A DNA stretch of 64,000 bases from Fibrivirga algicola (GTDB taxonomy: Bacteria > Bacteroidota > Bacteroidia > Cytophagales > Spirosomataceae): NCBI RefSeq assembly GCF_011742925.1, contig NZ_WAEL01000002.1, positions 310,001-374,000 of the forward strand, in the 5' to 3' direction. This document shows, piece after piece, positions 7,966-17,172 of the stretch (its first letter is position 1; the number at the start of each line of letters is the position of its first letter). Under the pieces are notes generated by a model. It was not told the origin of the DNA, did not search any database, and saw nothing but the letters and a program-made list of their open reading frames with translations. The translations under genes were made by a program, and so were the position numbers.

Positions 7966-10395
7966 TTAACGTCGCTGACCAGATCCCTGCTGAGCTGGCG
8001 GTGTACCCCCAGCTTGTTTCTGTTGCTGCATTGGGTTAGGGCCCTGCGGACCAAATCCACCCGGACGCTGCTTAAACAATTGCAGCCGTGTTGGCTTAGC
8101 TACACGCGGGAACGAGTTGTTCTCAGTATCAATGTCGGCGATCTCCTGATAGGGGTCAAGCGTCCACTGTGTTACCTTTTTGCTCGTTGCAAACACCTTG
8201 TTGATCTGGTTGGTATTATACCGCCAAATCTCGGCCGGGAGACGGGCTACCGAATCAGTGCCATCTTCAAACTCCATCCGGATAATTACCGGCATTGGAA
8301 TTCCACCTCTGTTTTTCAGGGTCAGCGTGTAGAAGTTCTGTTTCGTTTCCAGCAGGTTACGCTCGTCCGGTGTCAGCGTAGCCAGGTAATCCTGGTACTT
8401 CTTCTTATCTGCATCGGTAACGGCAAACTGGTCATAGCGGTTGTAGAAGTCCATCATGGTTGAGTCCTGGGCCACAACGGTCTCTTTTTGCGTAGCGGCA
8501 TCGCGCTGTTTGGCAACGGTATTCATCCGGCGCTTGTAGGCTTCGCGGGCCTCAGCTTTTACCACTTCCGGGTTTTGCGAACTTGGCTGATACCAGTCTA
8601 CTTCCACCAGATCCTGGTCTACAGCTTCGACACCGAAGAACCAGCCTTTCCAGAACCAGTCAAGGTCTACGCTTGATGCATCCTCCAGGGTACGGAAGAA
8701 GTCAGCCGGCTCAGGTGACTTGAATGCCCACCGACGAGCATATTCCTTAAAGGCATAGTCGAACAGTTCGCGACCCATCACAGTCTCACGCAAAATGTTC
8801 AGAGCTGTGGCTGGTTTAGCGTACGCGTTGGCACCCAGGTTAATTACATTGTCAGACGACGACATAATTGGCGATAGTACTGCTTTGTCAGACTTCATGT
8901 AGTCGACAATGTATTGTGGCTCGCCCCGACGGCTTGGGAAGTTATAATCCCACTCTTTCTCGGCCAGATATTGGCAAAACGTATTTAGCCCTTCATCCAT
9001 CCAGCTCCACTGCCGTTCGTCGGAGTTAACAATCATTGGGAAGAAGTTATGCCCTACCTCGTGGATGATCACGCCGATCATACCTGCTTTTGTTTGCTCA
9101 GAATAGGTGCCATCAGCTTCCGGGCGACCACCGTTGAATGAGATCATCGGATATTCCATACCACCACCGGCTGTAGCGTGGCACGAGATAGCTACCGGGT
9201 ATGGGTACTTGATAGTGCGGTTACCATACGATTTCAATGTATGTTCAACTACGCGTGTCGAATATTGACCCCACAGCGGATTACCTTCCTTGGCATAATA
9301 CGACATGCTCCAGATTTTCTTGCCATCACCGTATACGTCGGTCTGCATGGCATCCCAGATAAAGCGGCGGCTGCTGGCAAAAGCAAAGTCACGTACGTTA
9401 TCGGCTTTATACACCCACGTTTTCGTCGACTTTGTGTCTTCCGGTTTCGCTTTGCTGGCTGCGTCGGCCTCATCCTGTGTAACAATAACTACCGGCGATT
9501 TGCTGGTGGCCGCCTGTGCAAAACGTTTTTGCTGCGTAGCTGACAGAACCTGTTTGTAGTTCAGACACTCGCCTGTGGCTCCCACCACATGGTCGCTGGG
9601 TACAGTGATCGCTACCTTGTAGTTTCCGAAAATCAGCGTGAATTCACCAGTGCCCAAAAACTGCTTGTGCTGCCAGCCATTTACGTCATTGTAAGCACAA
9701 AGACGCGGAAACCAGTGAGCAATGAAGTAGTTGCTGTTACCATCTTTAAATTTCTCATACCCGCTACGACCGTAGTATTCGGTAACGAAGTAATTCCAGT
9801 CTACATTGAACGAAAATGACGTACCTGGCTTCATCGGCGTGGGCAGATCAATCCGCATCATGGTCTGATTGATCGTGTAGGGGAGCGTCTGACCTGTTTT
9901 GGTCGTCACCTTCGTAATCTTATAGCCAAATTTATCGCTAGCCTGCTGCTGGCTCCGCTCGCGCACCGAGGTCAGGTTTTGCAACTGGGCAAAGGTCATC
10001 CCCGTTTCGGGCACTGCACCGGTGCGGGTTATGCTGCTGGTAGATCCTTTGGCAAATAGGTTCTGGTCGAGTTGCAGCCAGATGTAGCGTAGTTCGTCGG
10101 TCGAGTTGTTGAAATACGTTACAGTTTCTGAGCCAATAATTTTCTGCTGAGCATCATCGAGCGTGACTTTGATGTCATAATCGGCACGATTTTGGAAGTA
10201 ATCTTTACCAGGAGCGCCAGCAGCCGTGCGGAAGGTATTTGGCGTAGGCAGCGCAGGGCCCATCTGCTCAAACTTGTCATTGGCACTAAACGATGATGGA
10301 GCTGTTTGGGCAAAGGCCCGTTCGCCAACCAGCAGAGCCAGGGCTATCGTTAGCACCGACCCAATTGTGTGTCGCATAGAAGTAGGTTTGTTCAT
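7966..10395 (-). CDS. M1 family metallopeptidase, exported
   Basis: Gluzincin aminopeptidase-like protein of about 809 residues. From the ATG at 10395, a signal peptide runs to about residue 30 (ends E-R-A-F-A-Q). GGGMEYP near residues 411-417 is the substrate-binding GxMEN-like motif; HEVGH at about 445-449 and E468 in the W-M-D-E-G-L-N block complete the zinc site. The last 30 residues are Gln/Gly/Pro-rich and likely disordered. A longer frame to 10446 exists but adds a second hydrophobic stretch with no purpose. Members of this group in Bacteroidota are periplasmic or outer-membrane-associated peptidases of unknown substrate. It lies in tandem with the other zinc peptidase. Confidence 0.9.
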   Translation of the reverse strand: MNKPTSMRHTIGSVLTIALALLVGERAFAQTAPSSFSANDKFEQMGPALPTPNTFRTAAGAPGKDYFQNRADYDIKVTLDDAQQKIIGSETVTYFNNSTDELRYIWLQLDQNLFAKGSTSSITRTGAVPETGMTFAQLQNLTSVRERSQQQASDKFGYKITKVTTKTGQTLPYTINQTMMRIDLPTPMKPGTSFSFNVDWNYFVTEYYGRSGYEKFKDGNSNYFIAHWFPRLCAYNDVNGWQHKQFLGTGEFTLIFGNYKVAITVPSDHVVGATGECLNYKQVLSATQQKRFAQAATSKSPVVIVTQDEADAASKAKPEDTKSTKTWVYKADNVRDFAFASSRRFIWDAMQTDVYGDGKKIWSMSYYAKEGNPLWGQYSTRVVEHTLKSYGNRTIKYPYPVAISCHATAGGGMEYPMISFNGGRPEADGTYSEQTKAGMIGVIIHEVGHNFFPMIVNSDERQWSWMDEGLNTFCQYLAEKEWDYNFPSRRGEPQYIVDYMKSDKAVLSPIMSSSDNVINLGANAYAKPATALNILRETVMGRELFDYAFKEYARRWAFKSPEPADFFRTLEDASSVDLDWFWKGWFFGVEAVDQDLVEVDWYQPSSQNPEVVKAEAREAYKRRMNTVAKQRDAATQKETVVAQDSTMMDFYNRYDQFAVTDADKKKYQDYLATLTPDERNLLETKQNFYTLTLKNRGGIPMPVIIRMEFEDGTDSVARLPAEIWRYNTNQINKVFATSKKVTQWTLDPYQEIADIDTENNSFPRVAKPTRLQLFKQRPGGFGPQGPNPMQQQKQAGGTPPAQQGSGQRR

Positions 10396-10576
10396 GAAAT
10401 ACAGCCTTAAAAATACGGAAAAAGCGGATAAACAGTGTTTCCACATGTTAACCGCTCATCACAAAAGAGAATATCCCAACTAATTATTCGTCAAATCGCT
10501 TAAACGAAGTAAAAAATTGGGTTTATCCGCCCAGCGCAGCCCATTACCATTCTGAATACCAGTTGAAAGAACGTAC

Positions 10577-11185
10577 CTACTTCGTTACCAGTGGGTTTGC
10601 CATAATGAGGGAGATAGCCATTCCCGCCACAATTCCAGACACGATAAGGGTCCAGCGCAGGCGACTACTTTGGGGAATCATCAATACCAGGTACGTTATA
10701 GTTAGCACAATACCCACGATCAACAGTTGACCAAGTTCCAGCCCGATGTTGAACGCCAGCAGGGGCTTCACGATATCGGCTTCCCGACCAAGCAGGCTGC
10801 GTAGGTAGTTCGAAAAACCCATGCCGTGGATTAAGCCAAAGAGTAAGGCCAGTGCATACCGCCACGGGCGTTTCTCTTTTCGGGCTGATGTAAGCAGCCT
10901 CGATTTCGGTTCCTGGTAAAAGAAGTTAGCGAAAGCAGTAATGAGGATCGTAATCGGGATAAGTAGCTCAATCACATCCGTTCGGTATTGAATGAGATTA
11001 AGTGTTGCCAGCGCGAGTGTAACAGAATGACCGATTGTGAAGGCAGTGACTAAAATAAGCACCTGCCGCCATTCACTGAGGATGTACACCGCACACAGCG
11101 CCACAACAAACAGGATATGATCGTAACCGCTCGGATCAGTGATGTGGTCGAAACCCAGGCGCAGGTAGATAAAGAAGTCGCTCAT
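10577..11185 (-). CDS. HupE/UreJ-like membrane protein
   Basis: Protein of 202 residues with about six predicted membrane helices. The N-terminal segment GFDHITDPSGYDHILFVVAL and the later GLIHGMGFSNYL block, with their conserved His and Asp residues, match the HupE/UreJ_2 family, usually proposed to be metal (nickel or cobalt) permeases; the transport role is not proven for this subgroup. No urease or hydrogenase genes are in the window. The ATG at 11185 is preferred because an almost perfect promoter ends five bases before it (11191-11221). It is divergent from ispE, with only 77 bases between the two start codons. Confidence 0.8.
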   Translation of the reverse strand: MSDFFIYLRLGFDHITDPSGYDHILFVVALCAVYILSEWRQVLILVTAFTIGHSVTLALATLNLIQYRTDVIELLIPITILITAFANFFYQEPKSRLLTSARKEKRPWRYALALLFGLIHGMGFSNYLRSLLGREADIVKPLLAFNIGLELGQLLIVGIVLTITYLVLMIPQSSRLRWTLIVSGIVAGMAISLIMANPLVTK

Positions 11186-11190
11186 ACTGG

Positions 11191-11221
11191 CAAAGGTATA
11201 CGTACATATGATGTGGGCAAA
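11191..11221 (-). promoter_or_regulatory. promoter of the HupE-like gene (TTTG-N19-TACCTTTG)
   Basis: On the minus strand TTTG (11221-11218), a 19-base spacer and TACCTTTG (11198-11191) match the Bacteroidota housekeeping promoter exactly. The ATG follows after only five bases, so the transcript is expected to start at or very near the start codon. Confidence 0.8.
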
Positions 11222-11250
11222 CAAGCACTGGAAGACCATCATTTCTCGCT

Positions 11251-11258
11251 TACCTTCG
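11251..11258 (+). promoter_or_regulatory. -7 promoter element of ispE (TACCTTCG)
   Basis: TACCTTCG matches the Bacteroidota -7 box TAnnTTTG at all but one position and ends four bases before the ispE ATG, again predicting a leaderless mRNA. No TTTG is present at the -33 distance. Confidence 0.5.
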
Positions 11259-11262
11259 CCCC

Positions 11263-12090
11263 ATGATTGCCTTTCCTGCCTGTAAAATCAATATCGGTCT
11301 GCAACTTACCGAACGGCGTGCCGATGGCTTCCACAACCTGCTATCGGCTTTTTACCCCGTGGGCTGGTCGGATGCATTAGAAATCATTCCCGCCCCGGTG
11401 TTTGGATTCAGCACCAGCGGATTACCCATTCCCGGCCGGCCTGGCACTCTGGGCGACACACCGGAGAATAACCTCTGTGTGCGGGCCTACGAACTCCTGC
11501 GGGCCGATCACGACCTGCCACCCGTGCAAATGCACCTGCACAAGGTGGTACCTATTGGCGCAGGCCTGGGTGGCGGATCGGCCGACGCCGCAACGACCAT
11601 CAACCTGCTCGATACTGCGTTCAAGCTGAATCTGGCCGTCGACCAGCGCGAAGCCTACGCCCGTAAACTAGGTAGCGACTGCGCTTTTTTTATTCAGAAC
11701 AAACCGCAGTACTGTACCGAGAAAGGCGATGTTTTCGAGGAAATTGATCTGGACTTGACAGGGTATTACATTCAGTTGGTGTACCCAAATCTGGCCATTT
11801 CAACCGCCGAGGCCTACGCCGGTGTAACGCCTAAACAGCCCACCGTGCCATTACGAACCCTGCTCGAAGCTCCCATTGAGGGCTGGCGGGGGCGAGTTCA
11901 CAATGATTTTGAAGATAGTTTATTCCCGAAATACCCGGTACTAGCCGACATAAAACAGCAGTTGTACAACACAGGAGCCATTTACGCCAGCATGAGCGGT
12001 AGCGGCTCCACAGTCTACGGCATTTTTTCGGCGCCACCGGAGAGAAGTGACATTTTTTCGCGTTATACGGTCTGGAATGATAAACTTTAA
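11263..12090 (+). CDS. ispE: 4-diphosphocytidyl-2-C-methyl-D-erythritol kinase
   Basis: GHMP-family kinase of 275 residues, cytosolic, catalysing the ATP-dependent phosphorylation step of the MEP isoprenoid pathway. The N-terminal K-I-N-I-G-L lysine/asparagine motif, the glycine-rich ATP loop PIGAGLGGGSADAA at about residues 95-108 and the C-terminal S-G-S-G-S-T block near residue 245 are all intact, and the length is typical. The product ultimately feeds carotenoid and quinone synthesis, thus also the retinal cassette at the start of the window. Divergent from the HupE-like gene. Confidence 0.95.
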   Translation: MIAFPACKINIGLQLTERRADGFHNLLSAFYPVGWSDALEIIPAPVFGFSTSGLPIPGRPGTLGDTPENNLCVRAYELLRADHDLPPVQMHLHKVVPIGAGLGGGSADAATTINLLDTAFKLNLAVDQREAYARKLGSDCAFFIQNKPQYCTEKGDVFEEIDLDLTGYYIQLVYPNLAISTAEAYAGVTPKQPTVPLRTLLEAPIEGWRGRVHNDFEDSLFPKYPVLADIKQQLYNTGAIYASMSGSGSTVYGIFSAPPERSDIFSRYTVWNDKL

Positions 12091-12197
12091 AAGGTTCACC
12101 GGTTGCTGTTACCTTCTTCTGTCGGCTTGCTAAAGTATATCTAATTGCATTAGTAGAACAACCGAAGGCAGTAAACAGCAACCAGTAAACAGAAAAT

Positions 12198-12797
12198 ATG
12201 AGTCGACTGACAAAGCGGCGGGAGCCGTTCCGGTTTATGATTTGGCTGGGCATTGGGGGCAGCGTTTTACTGTTCACGGTTCTGCTGGGAATATACATTG
12301 TTCGGCAAACAGGTCCCGGCTGGTCAGACGTTGCTCTGCCCAACGTATTCGTGCTTAGCACGCTGGTAATTCTGCTAAGCAGCCTGACGTTGCACAATGC
12401 CAACCGGGCGTTCCGGCACGAGCAGTTTTCGGTGTACCGCATCAATATGGCAACCACCCTGGTGCTGGGTACGTTGTTTATCCTGCTTCAAGGCTGGGGG
12501 TGGCGACAGATGGTGCGGTCGGGCGTGGGGTTGCAAGGAAACCCGGCGGGTGGGTTTGTGTACATCATCTCGGGCCTTCACTTACTTCATATCCTGATCG
12601 GATTGGTGTTTATCACCATCACCCTGGTCGAAGCGTTGCGCCGCCGGGCCTACGTTGAGGCGTTCGTCTACAGCGTAAACCCACCTAACCAATTAAAAAT
12701 CAAGCTCATTACCCTTTACTGGCATTTCGTCGATGTACTGTGGGTAGTCTTATTCGTCTTCCTGCTCTTCCATCACCGCGTCGACTGGCGGTTGTAA
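12198..12797 (+). CDS. cytochrome c oxidase subunit III-like protein
   Basis: Heme-copper oxidase subunit III family, 199 residues with five predicted helices. The features seen are the F-R-x-E-Q-F-x-V-Y segment after helix 2, the G-x-H-x-L-H-I-L-I-G block (residues about 128-137) and the C-terminal YWHFVDVLWVVLFVFLL helix, all hallmarks of the family. It stands alone here: no subunit I or II gene is nearby, so it may serve the main oxidase encoded elsewhere or be a stand-alone paralogue. Confidence 0.88.
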   Translation: MSRLTKRREPFRFMIWLGIGGSVLLFTVLLGIYIVRQTGPGWSDVALPNVFVLSTLVILLSSLTLHNANRAFRHEQFSVYRINMATTLVLGTLFILLQGWGWRQMVRSGVGLQGNPAGGFVYIISGLHLLHILIGLVFITITLVEALRRRAYVEAFVYSVNPPNQLKIKLITLYWHFVDVLWVVLFVFLLFHHRVDWRL

Positions 12798-12843
12798 TAG
12801 CGTCAAGCATACAATTATGATCAGAGCCAGCCAACGGCAGGAA

Positions 12844-12874
12844 TTCGTATAGCGCACAGGCAGCCCTATCTTTG
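12844..12874 (+). promoter_or_regulatory. promoter of the GlmU-like gene (TTCG-N19-TATCTTTG)
   Basis: TATCTTTG (12867-12874) is an exact -7 box; TTCG at 12844-12847, 19 bases upstream, differs from the -33 TTTG at one base. The ATG at 12879 follows after four bases, so the mRNA should be leaderless. Confidence 0.7.
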
Positions 12875-12878
12875 CCCT

Positions 12879-14075
12879 ATGAAGTATATTCTTTTCGATG
12901 AGCCAACCAGTCGGACGGCTTTACTGCCTTTTACCTTTACCCGGCCGGTTGCCGATATCCGTATGGGTATCTGGACCCTTACTGAAAAGTGGCAGCACTG
13001 GCTTCAACACCCGGTTTCGCACCTGACCGAGCCTTACTTACAGACCAAATTTCCCCATATAACAGGCACAGACAACCTGTACATAAACGGAGCCGTTTGC
13101 CCAACCGACGCGCTGGTTGCCGCCATTCAGGGCCTTACAGATGGCCAGGCGCTGCTGACTCAAGATCAGACGCTCATTGCTGTTCGGACAGGCGATCGTC
13201 TCGACAAAGCGCCGAGTGCGACTGACTTCACCCCTGTCTACACAGCCGAAGCGCCTGTTACGCTGCGGCAATTACCCGATATTTTTGCGCTGAACGGCGA
13301 TCAGATACGGGCCGATTTTACCCAAGTTACGGCGGCCCATGAACGGGCAGGACGTACCTCAGCGCCGCTAACCGATCCGCACAGCCGGGTGTATGGGGCC
13401 GGAAATCTGTTTATTGAAGAAGGAGCTACCATCCGCGCCTCGGTGCTGAACGCCGAAGCCGGACCGATTTACATCGGCAAAAACGCCACCATCAGCGAAG
13501 GCTCCATTATGATCGGTCCCTTTGCTCTCTGCGACAACTCGACGGTAAACTGGGGTGGCAAAATGCGGAGCAACACTACCATTGGCCCGTTTTGCAAGGT
13601 GGGCGGCGAAGTGGGTAACTCCGTGTTGTTTGGCTACAGCAACAAAGCTCATGATGGTTTTCTAGGCAACTCGGTCATTGGCGAATGGTGCAATTTGGGG
13701 GCCAACGTCAATAATTCGAACCTGAAGAACGACTACACCAATGTGAAGCTACATAGTTACGCTACGGGTCAGCTGGAGGATACAGGGCGGCTGTTTTGCG
13801 GCCTCATGATGGGCGATTTCACAAAGGCGGGCATCAGCACACTATTCAATACAGGTACAGTCGTGGGCGTCAACGTCAACGTGTTCGGAGCCGGTTTCCA
13901 ACCCAAACACATTCCCTCGTTCTCGTGGGGCGGTGCCGCCGAAGGTTTTTCTGATTATCGCCTCGACAAAGCGATGTACGTGGCCCGCGAAACGGTTGGT
14001 CGGCGCGGCCTCCCCTTTGGAGCCGATGAAGAAGCACTTTTAACGGCCGTTTACGAGCTTACCCGCGCCCAGTAA
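12879..14075 (+). CDS. GlmU-like sugar nucleotidyltransferase/acyltransferase
   Basis: Protein of 398 residues, two domains: an N-terminal nucleotidyltransferase-like half (starts KYILFDEPTSRTALLPFTFTR, with R-P-V-A-D-I-R-x-G) and a C-terminal left-handed beta-helix from about residue 165, with the hexapeptide rhythm visible in I-x-x-S-V-L-N and I-G-K-N-A-T-I. The Bacteroidota 'GlmU family protein' has this architecture and is probably involved in sugar nucleotide formation for cell-envelope polymers; the exact substrate is not known. The 3' end overlaps the 3' end of the flippase gene on the other strand by 25 bases. Confidence 0.85.
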   Translation: MKYILFDEPTSRTALLPFTFTRPVADIRMGIWTLTEKWQHWLQHPVSHLTEPYLQTKFPHITGTDNLYINGAVCPTDALVAAIQGLTDGQALLTQDQTLIAVRTGDRLDKAPSATDFTPVYTAEAPVTLRQLPDIFALNGDQIRADFTQVTAAHERAGRTSAPLTDPHSRVYGAGNLFIEEGATIRASVLNAEAGPIYIGKNATISEGSIMIGPFALCDNSTVNWGGKMRSNTTIGPFCKVGGEVGNSVLFGYSNKAHDGFLGNSVIGEWCNLGANVNNSNLKNDYTNVKLHSYATGQLEDTGRLFCGLMMGDFTKAGISTLFNTGTVVGVNVNVFGAGFQPKHIPSFSWGGAAEGFSDYRLDKAMYVARETVGRRGLPFGADEEALLTAVYELTRAQ

Positions 14076-15541
14076 CGCGCTACCAGTCCGTTCAGGTCGG
14101 GGTATAGGCGCAACCCGAGCAACGTACCTGCATAGAGCAACACAATGCCGGCCGAACGCAGGGCTATATCAACAAGCAACAGCAATTTACTGCCCGCCAG
14201 GTAGGGCGGTAATGACGCCAGCAGCCAGACCGCCGCGCCCAACGCCAGCACAGCTATGTTACGCCAGCTAAAAGGCTGCATGCCAAAGCTATACCAAACG
14301 AACCCAGTGCGGGCGGCATTGAACAGCACCGTGGCGATCACCGCCCCGATAGCGGCCCCTTCGATGCCATAGGCGCGGATCAGGCTGGGCGTGATGGCCA
14401 CGGTGATGACCATCATGGCCACGTTGAAAACAGAATCCCAGGCGTAGCGGCGCGACGTACCCAAAATCTGGCCGTTCACCCCCGCTGACATGTCGACCAG
14501 TTTGCCGAACCCCAGCCAGAGCACTACGAAGTAACCAGCCTCGTATTCGGGCTTCAGAAATTGGAAAATAGTAGGCAGGTTGGCGGCAATCCCCACAAAT
14601 GCTAGGCAGCCAATAACTAGTTGGCTCAGGCAGCTTTTTTCATACACCGACCGAATCGTGTCCGGCCTATTCTCTTTCCACGCATCGGCAATCACCACAC
14701 CCGATACTTTATAGAGCATATTGGCCGGCGCAGCAATGACCGACCCAAACGCCGCGCTGATACCGTAAACACCCGTGCTAGCCAGGCCCTTCGCTTCGTT
14801 GATAAGCCACTTATCCACATGCTGAATTAACTGTGTGGATAAGCCCGTCATCAGCGTCAGACCAGCGTAACGAAGCAGCGACCTGCGCAGATCGGGCGGC
14901 AAGCTAAGGTGTTGGGGCGACAGCGTAAAATGCCCTCCCCGTATCAAGCTAACCATCATTAGCACCAGCGCAACCAGGTATGAACTTAGCCAACCCACCA
15001 GCATGGTGGGGAAACTGATCAACCCTTGCCAGTAAGCCAGCACCACACCAAGGAAGATAAACCGCTGCAAAAAATCCTTCAAAAAGGTGCCGGTTACACT
15101 GTCGTATAACAGCCGCGAGTAGTTATCGAAGAGGTTGAAAAATAGCGTGCTGAATGTTAGCGGAATCAATAACAGGTAATACTGAGAAAACAGGGCAGAT
15201 TTAGCCTGATTAGCCGCCTGAATCTGATCTTTAAACAGGAACACACCTATCGTGCACACACTAAAACCAAGAATCGACAAGCTCAGGGCCAGGAGTAAAA
15301 AACCACCATGCCCGCGTTCATAATTTCGGAAATACGGAAAATAGCGTCCCCCGGCACCGTTTATCCCTAGGTTTGAAAACTGCGTCAGAATGATAGACAC
15401 ACTCATCAGCAGTTGAATAAGGCCATTCTGATCTGTTTCCAGAATATTGGGCAGCAAGAGACCGGTAATCAGAAAACCGACGATGATACCCGCGTAGGAA
15501 AAACCGGTGCCCAGGATAGTCTGGCGTTGTATTGAACTCAT
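14051..15541 (-). CDS. polysaccharide flippase, Wzx/MATE-like
   Basis: Integral membrane protein of 496 residues with about 14 predicted helices, of the oligosaccharide flippase group within the MOP superfamily. The N-terminal G-T-G-F-S-Y-A-G segment and the alternating helix-loop pattern are typical. It likely moves lipid-linked glycan across the inner membrane. Tail-to-tail with the GlmU-like gene, with overlapping 3' ends, and together they point to envelope polysaccharide synthesis. Its coding sequence contains two facing DnaA-box consensus 9-mers (14810-14843). Confidence 0.85.
   Translation of the reverse strand: MSSIQRQTILGTGFSYAGIIVGFLITGLLLPNILETDQNGLIQLLMSVSIILTQFSNLGINGAGGRYFPYFRNYERGHGGFLLLALSLSILGFSVCTIGVFLFKDQIQAANQAKSALFSQYYLLLIPLTFSTLFFNLFDNYSRLLYDSVTGTFLKDFLQRFIFLGVVLAYWQGLISFPTMLVGWLSSYLVALVLMMVSLIRGGHFTLSPQHLSLPPDLRRSLLRYAGLTLMTGLSTQLIQHVDKWLINEAKGLASTGVYGISAAFGSVIAAPANMLYKVSGVVIADAWKENRPDTIRSVYEKSCLSQLVIGCLAFVGIAANLPTIFQFLKPEYEAGYFVVLWLGFGKLVDMSAGVNGQILGTSRRYAWDSVFNVAMMVITVAITPSLIRAYGIEGAAIGAVIATVLFNAARTGFVWYSFGMQPFSWRNIAVLALGAAVWLLASLPPYLAGSKLLLLVDIALRSAGIVLLYAGTLLGLRLYPDLNGLVARYWARVSS
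14810..14843. other. two facing DnaA-box consensus sequences inside the flippase gene
   Basis: TTATCCACA at 14811-14819 and its complement TGTGGATAA at 14834-14842 are two exact copies of the strongest bacterial DnaA box, pointing at each other with 14 bases between and one more matching base on each side. They lie in coding sequence, so chance is possible; no AT-rich unwinding element or replication gene is adjacent. Confidence 0.5.
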
Positions 15542-15609
15542 TAGAGGCGTTGCTCAACCCGAACAACTATGTGATCTGGCCCGTAAATTAACGCCAAATT
15601 CAGGTACCG

Positions 15610-16206
15610 ATGTCCATGATCCACACAGACGGCTTCCCAATCGTTGCGATAAGCAGCCGGGCCGAATGGCGAAACTGGCTGCTCGCCAATCACACTACGT
15701 CGAAAGGCGTTTGGCTATTATCCTACAAAGCCGCAACAGGCAAGTCAACGATCTCCTATGCTGAAGGCGTACTGGAAGCGCTCTGTTTCGGTTGGATTGA
15801 CAGCAAACCAAACAAAGTCGACAACGAGCGGTCGATGCTCTACTATTCGCCCCGCAAGCCCAGCAGCAACTGGAGCGGCCTGAACAAGATTCGCGTGGCC
15901 CAACTCATCGAACAGGGCCTAATGACGCCCGCCGGGCAGCGCATGGTCGATCTGGCCAAAGAAACCGGTACCTGGACAGCCCTCGAGGAGGTTGAAGCGG
16001 TGGTTATTCCAGCCGATCTGCTGACGGCTTTACAGGCTCACCAACCGGCCGAAACCAACTTTTCTGCGTTTCCGAAATCGATCAAACAGGGGATTTTGCA
16101 ATGGATACTGAACGCCAAACGGCCGGAAACACGCGCCAAGCGTATTCTTGACACCGCTACGCTGGCCGCTCAGAACATCAGAGCCAACCAGTTCGTCAAA
16201 AAATAA
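15610..16206 (+). CDS. YdeI/OmpD-associated family protein
   Basis: Soluble protein of 198 residues. The order of blocks (S-R-A-E-W-R-N-W-L near the start, EALCFGWIDSKPN at about residue 56, YYSPRKPSSNWSGLNK at about 75, and a C-terminal R-A-K-R-I helix) matches the YdeI family, which has been linked to bacteriocin protection in enteric bacteria; function here is unknown. A second ATG two codons downstream could be the real start. Flanked by the divergent flippase and prmA. Confidence 0.85.
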   Translation: MSMIHTDGFPIVAISSRAEWRNWLLANHTTSKGVWLLSYKAATGKSTISYAEGVLEALCFGWIDSKPNKVDNERSMLYYSPRKPSSNWSGLNKIRVAQLIEQGLMTPAGQRMVDLAKETGTWTALEEVEAVVIPADLLTALQAHQPAETNFSAFPKSIKQGILQWILNAKRPETRAKRILDTATLAAQNIRANQFVKK

Positions 16207-16265
16207 CAGCGAGAGGCTATCACTACACCACCAGGCCGTAGGTCGGTTGGTTCTGCTTGTCACCG

Positions 16266-16273
16266 TACCTTTG
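16266..16273 (+). promoter_or_regulatory. -7 promoter element of prmA (TACCTTTG)
   Basis: Exact TAnnTTTG box ending four bases before the prmA ATG. A weaker GTTG is found 16 bases upstream (16246-16249) instead of TTTG at 19. The position implies a leaderless mRNA and decides the start at 16278 over an upstream TTG at 16257. Confidence 0.65.
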
Positions 16274-16277
16274 GTCT

Positions 16278-17114
16278 ATGAACTACATTGAACTCCAACT
16301 GACGCTTTCGCCTGACTTTGCCGATATCCTCACCGCCGAACTCGCCGAGCTTGGCTTTGAATCATTTACCGACACCGACGAAGGGCTGAATGCCTACATA
16401 CCTGAAGCCGATTTCGACGCCGACGCCGTGGCCGATATAGTGGCTCGTTATCAGGCGCAAACTGCAATAGCCTACACCGTTAATTCGTTAGAAAAGAAGA
16501 ACTGGAACGCTGAGTGGGAACAGAATTACCAGCCCATCGAGGTGATGACAGAAGCAGCGTCGGTGCGGATACGCGCCTCGTTTCACGAGCCAGACAGTCG
16601 GTTCACATATGACCTGTTGATTAATCCCAAAATGTCGTTTGGAACAGGGCATCATGAAACGACGCACATGATGATGCAGCACCAGTTAGGCCTCGACCAT
16701 TCGGGCAAAGCGGTACTTGATGTGGGGAGTGGAACCGGTATTCTGGCTATTCTGGCGGTGAAGCTTGGCGCGACCGATGCGCTGGCGTTCGACATTGAAG
16801 AATGGGCAGTAGAAAATGCCATCGAAAACGCGGCGCTGAACCACTGCCCTCAGGTACGTGTCTTCGGCGGCACGATCGAGGGGGTAGACGCTGGTGAACG
16901 GTTCGACATTGTGTTGGCCAACATTAACCGGAACGTGCTACTCGCCGAAATTCCGGCCTACGTTTCGCATTTACGGCCGGGCGGCTATTTGCTGGTCAGC
17001 GGTTTTTACGAGCATGATGCGCCCGACATTACCCAAAAAGCCGTCGACGCCGGTTTGTCGATGGTGACCCAACTGACGCGCAACCAATGGGCGTCGGTAC
17101 TGTTTAAGAACTAG
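16278..17114 (+). CDS. prmA: ribosomal protein L11 methyltransferase
   Basis: SAM-dependent methyltransferase of 278 residues that trimethylates ribosomal protein L11. The PrmA-specific segment MSFGTGHHETTHMM (about residue 118) is followed by the SAM-binding motif DVGSGTGILAI (about 148) and L-A-N-I-N-R-N-V-L (about 214), which stands for the catalytic N-x-x-x motif. N-terminal residues 1-90 form the L11-binding domain. The frame can be extended to a TTG at 16257, but the -7 promoter box ends only four bases upstream of the ATG used here. Confidence 0.93.
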   Translation: MNYIELQLTLSPDFADILTAELAELGFESFTDTDEGLNAYIPEADFDADAVADIVARYQAQTAIAYTVNSLEKKNWNAEWEQNYQPIEVMTEAASVRIRASFHEPDSRFTYDLLINPKMSFGTGHHETTHMMMQHQLGLDHSGKAVLDVGSGTGILAILAVKLGATDALAFDIEEWAVENAIENAALNHCPQVRVFGGTIEGVDAGERFDIVLANINRNVLLAEIPAYVSHLRPGGYLLVSGFYEHDAPDITQKAVDAGLSMVTQLTRNQWASVLFKN

Positions 17115-17172
17115 TTAGCAGGCACTCGGGCTATGGTCGGTGTAGCCTGTTCAAAGACTACTTATTTTTACG

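Noticed and set aside
16257-16277. TTG start giving prmA seven extra residues
   Set aside because: The -7 promoter box lies within this stretch, and the family starts at the ATG used.
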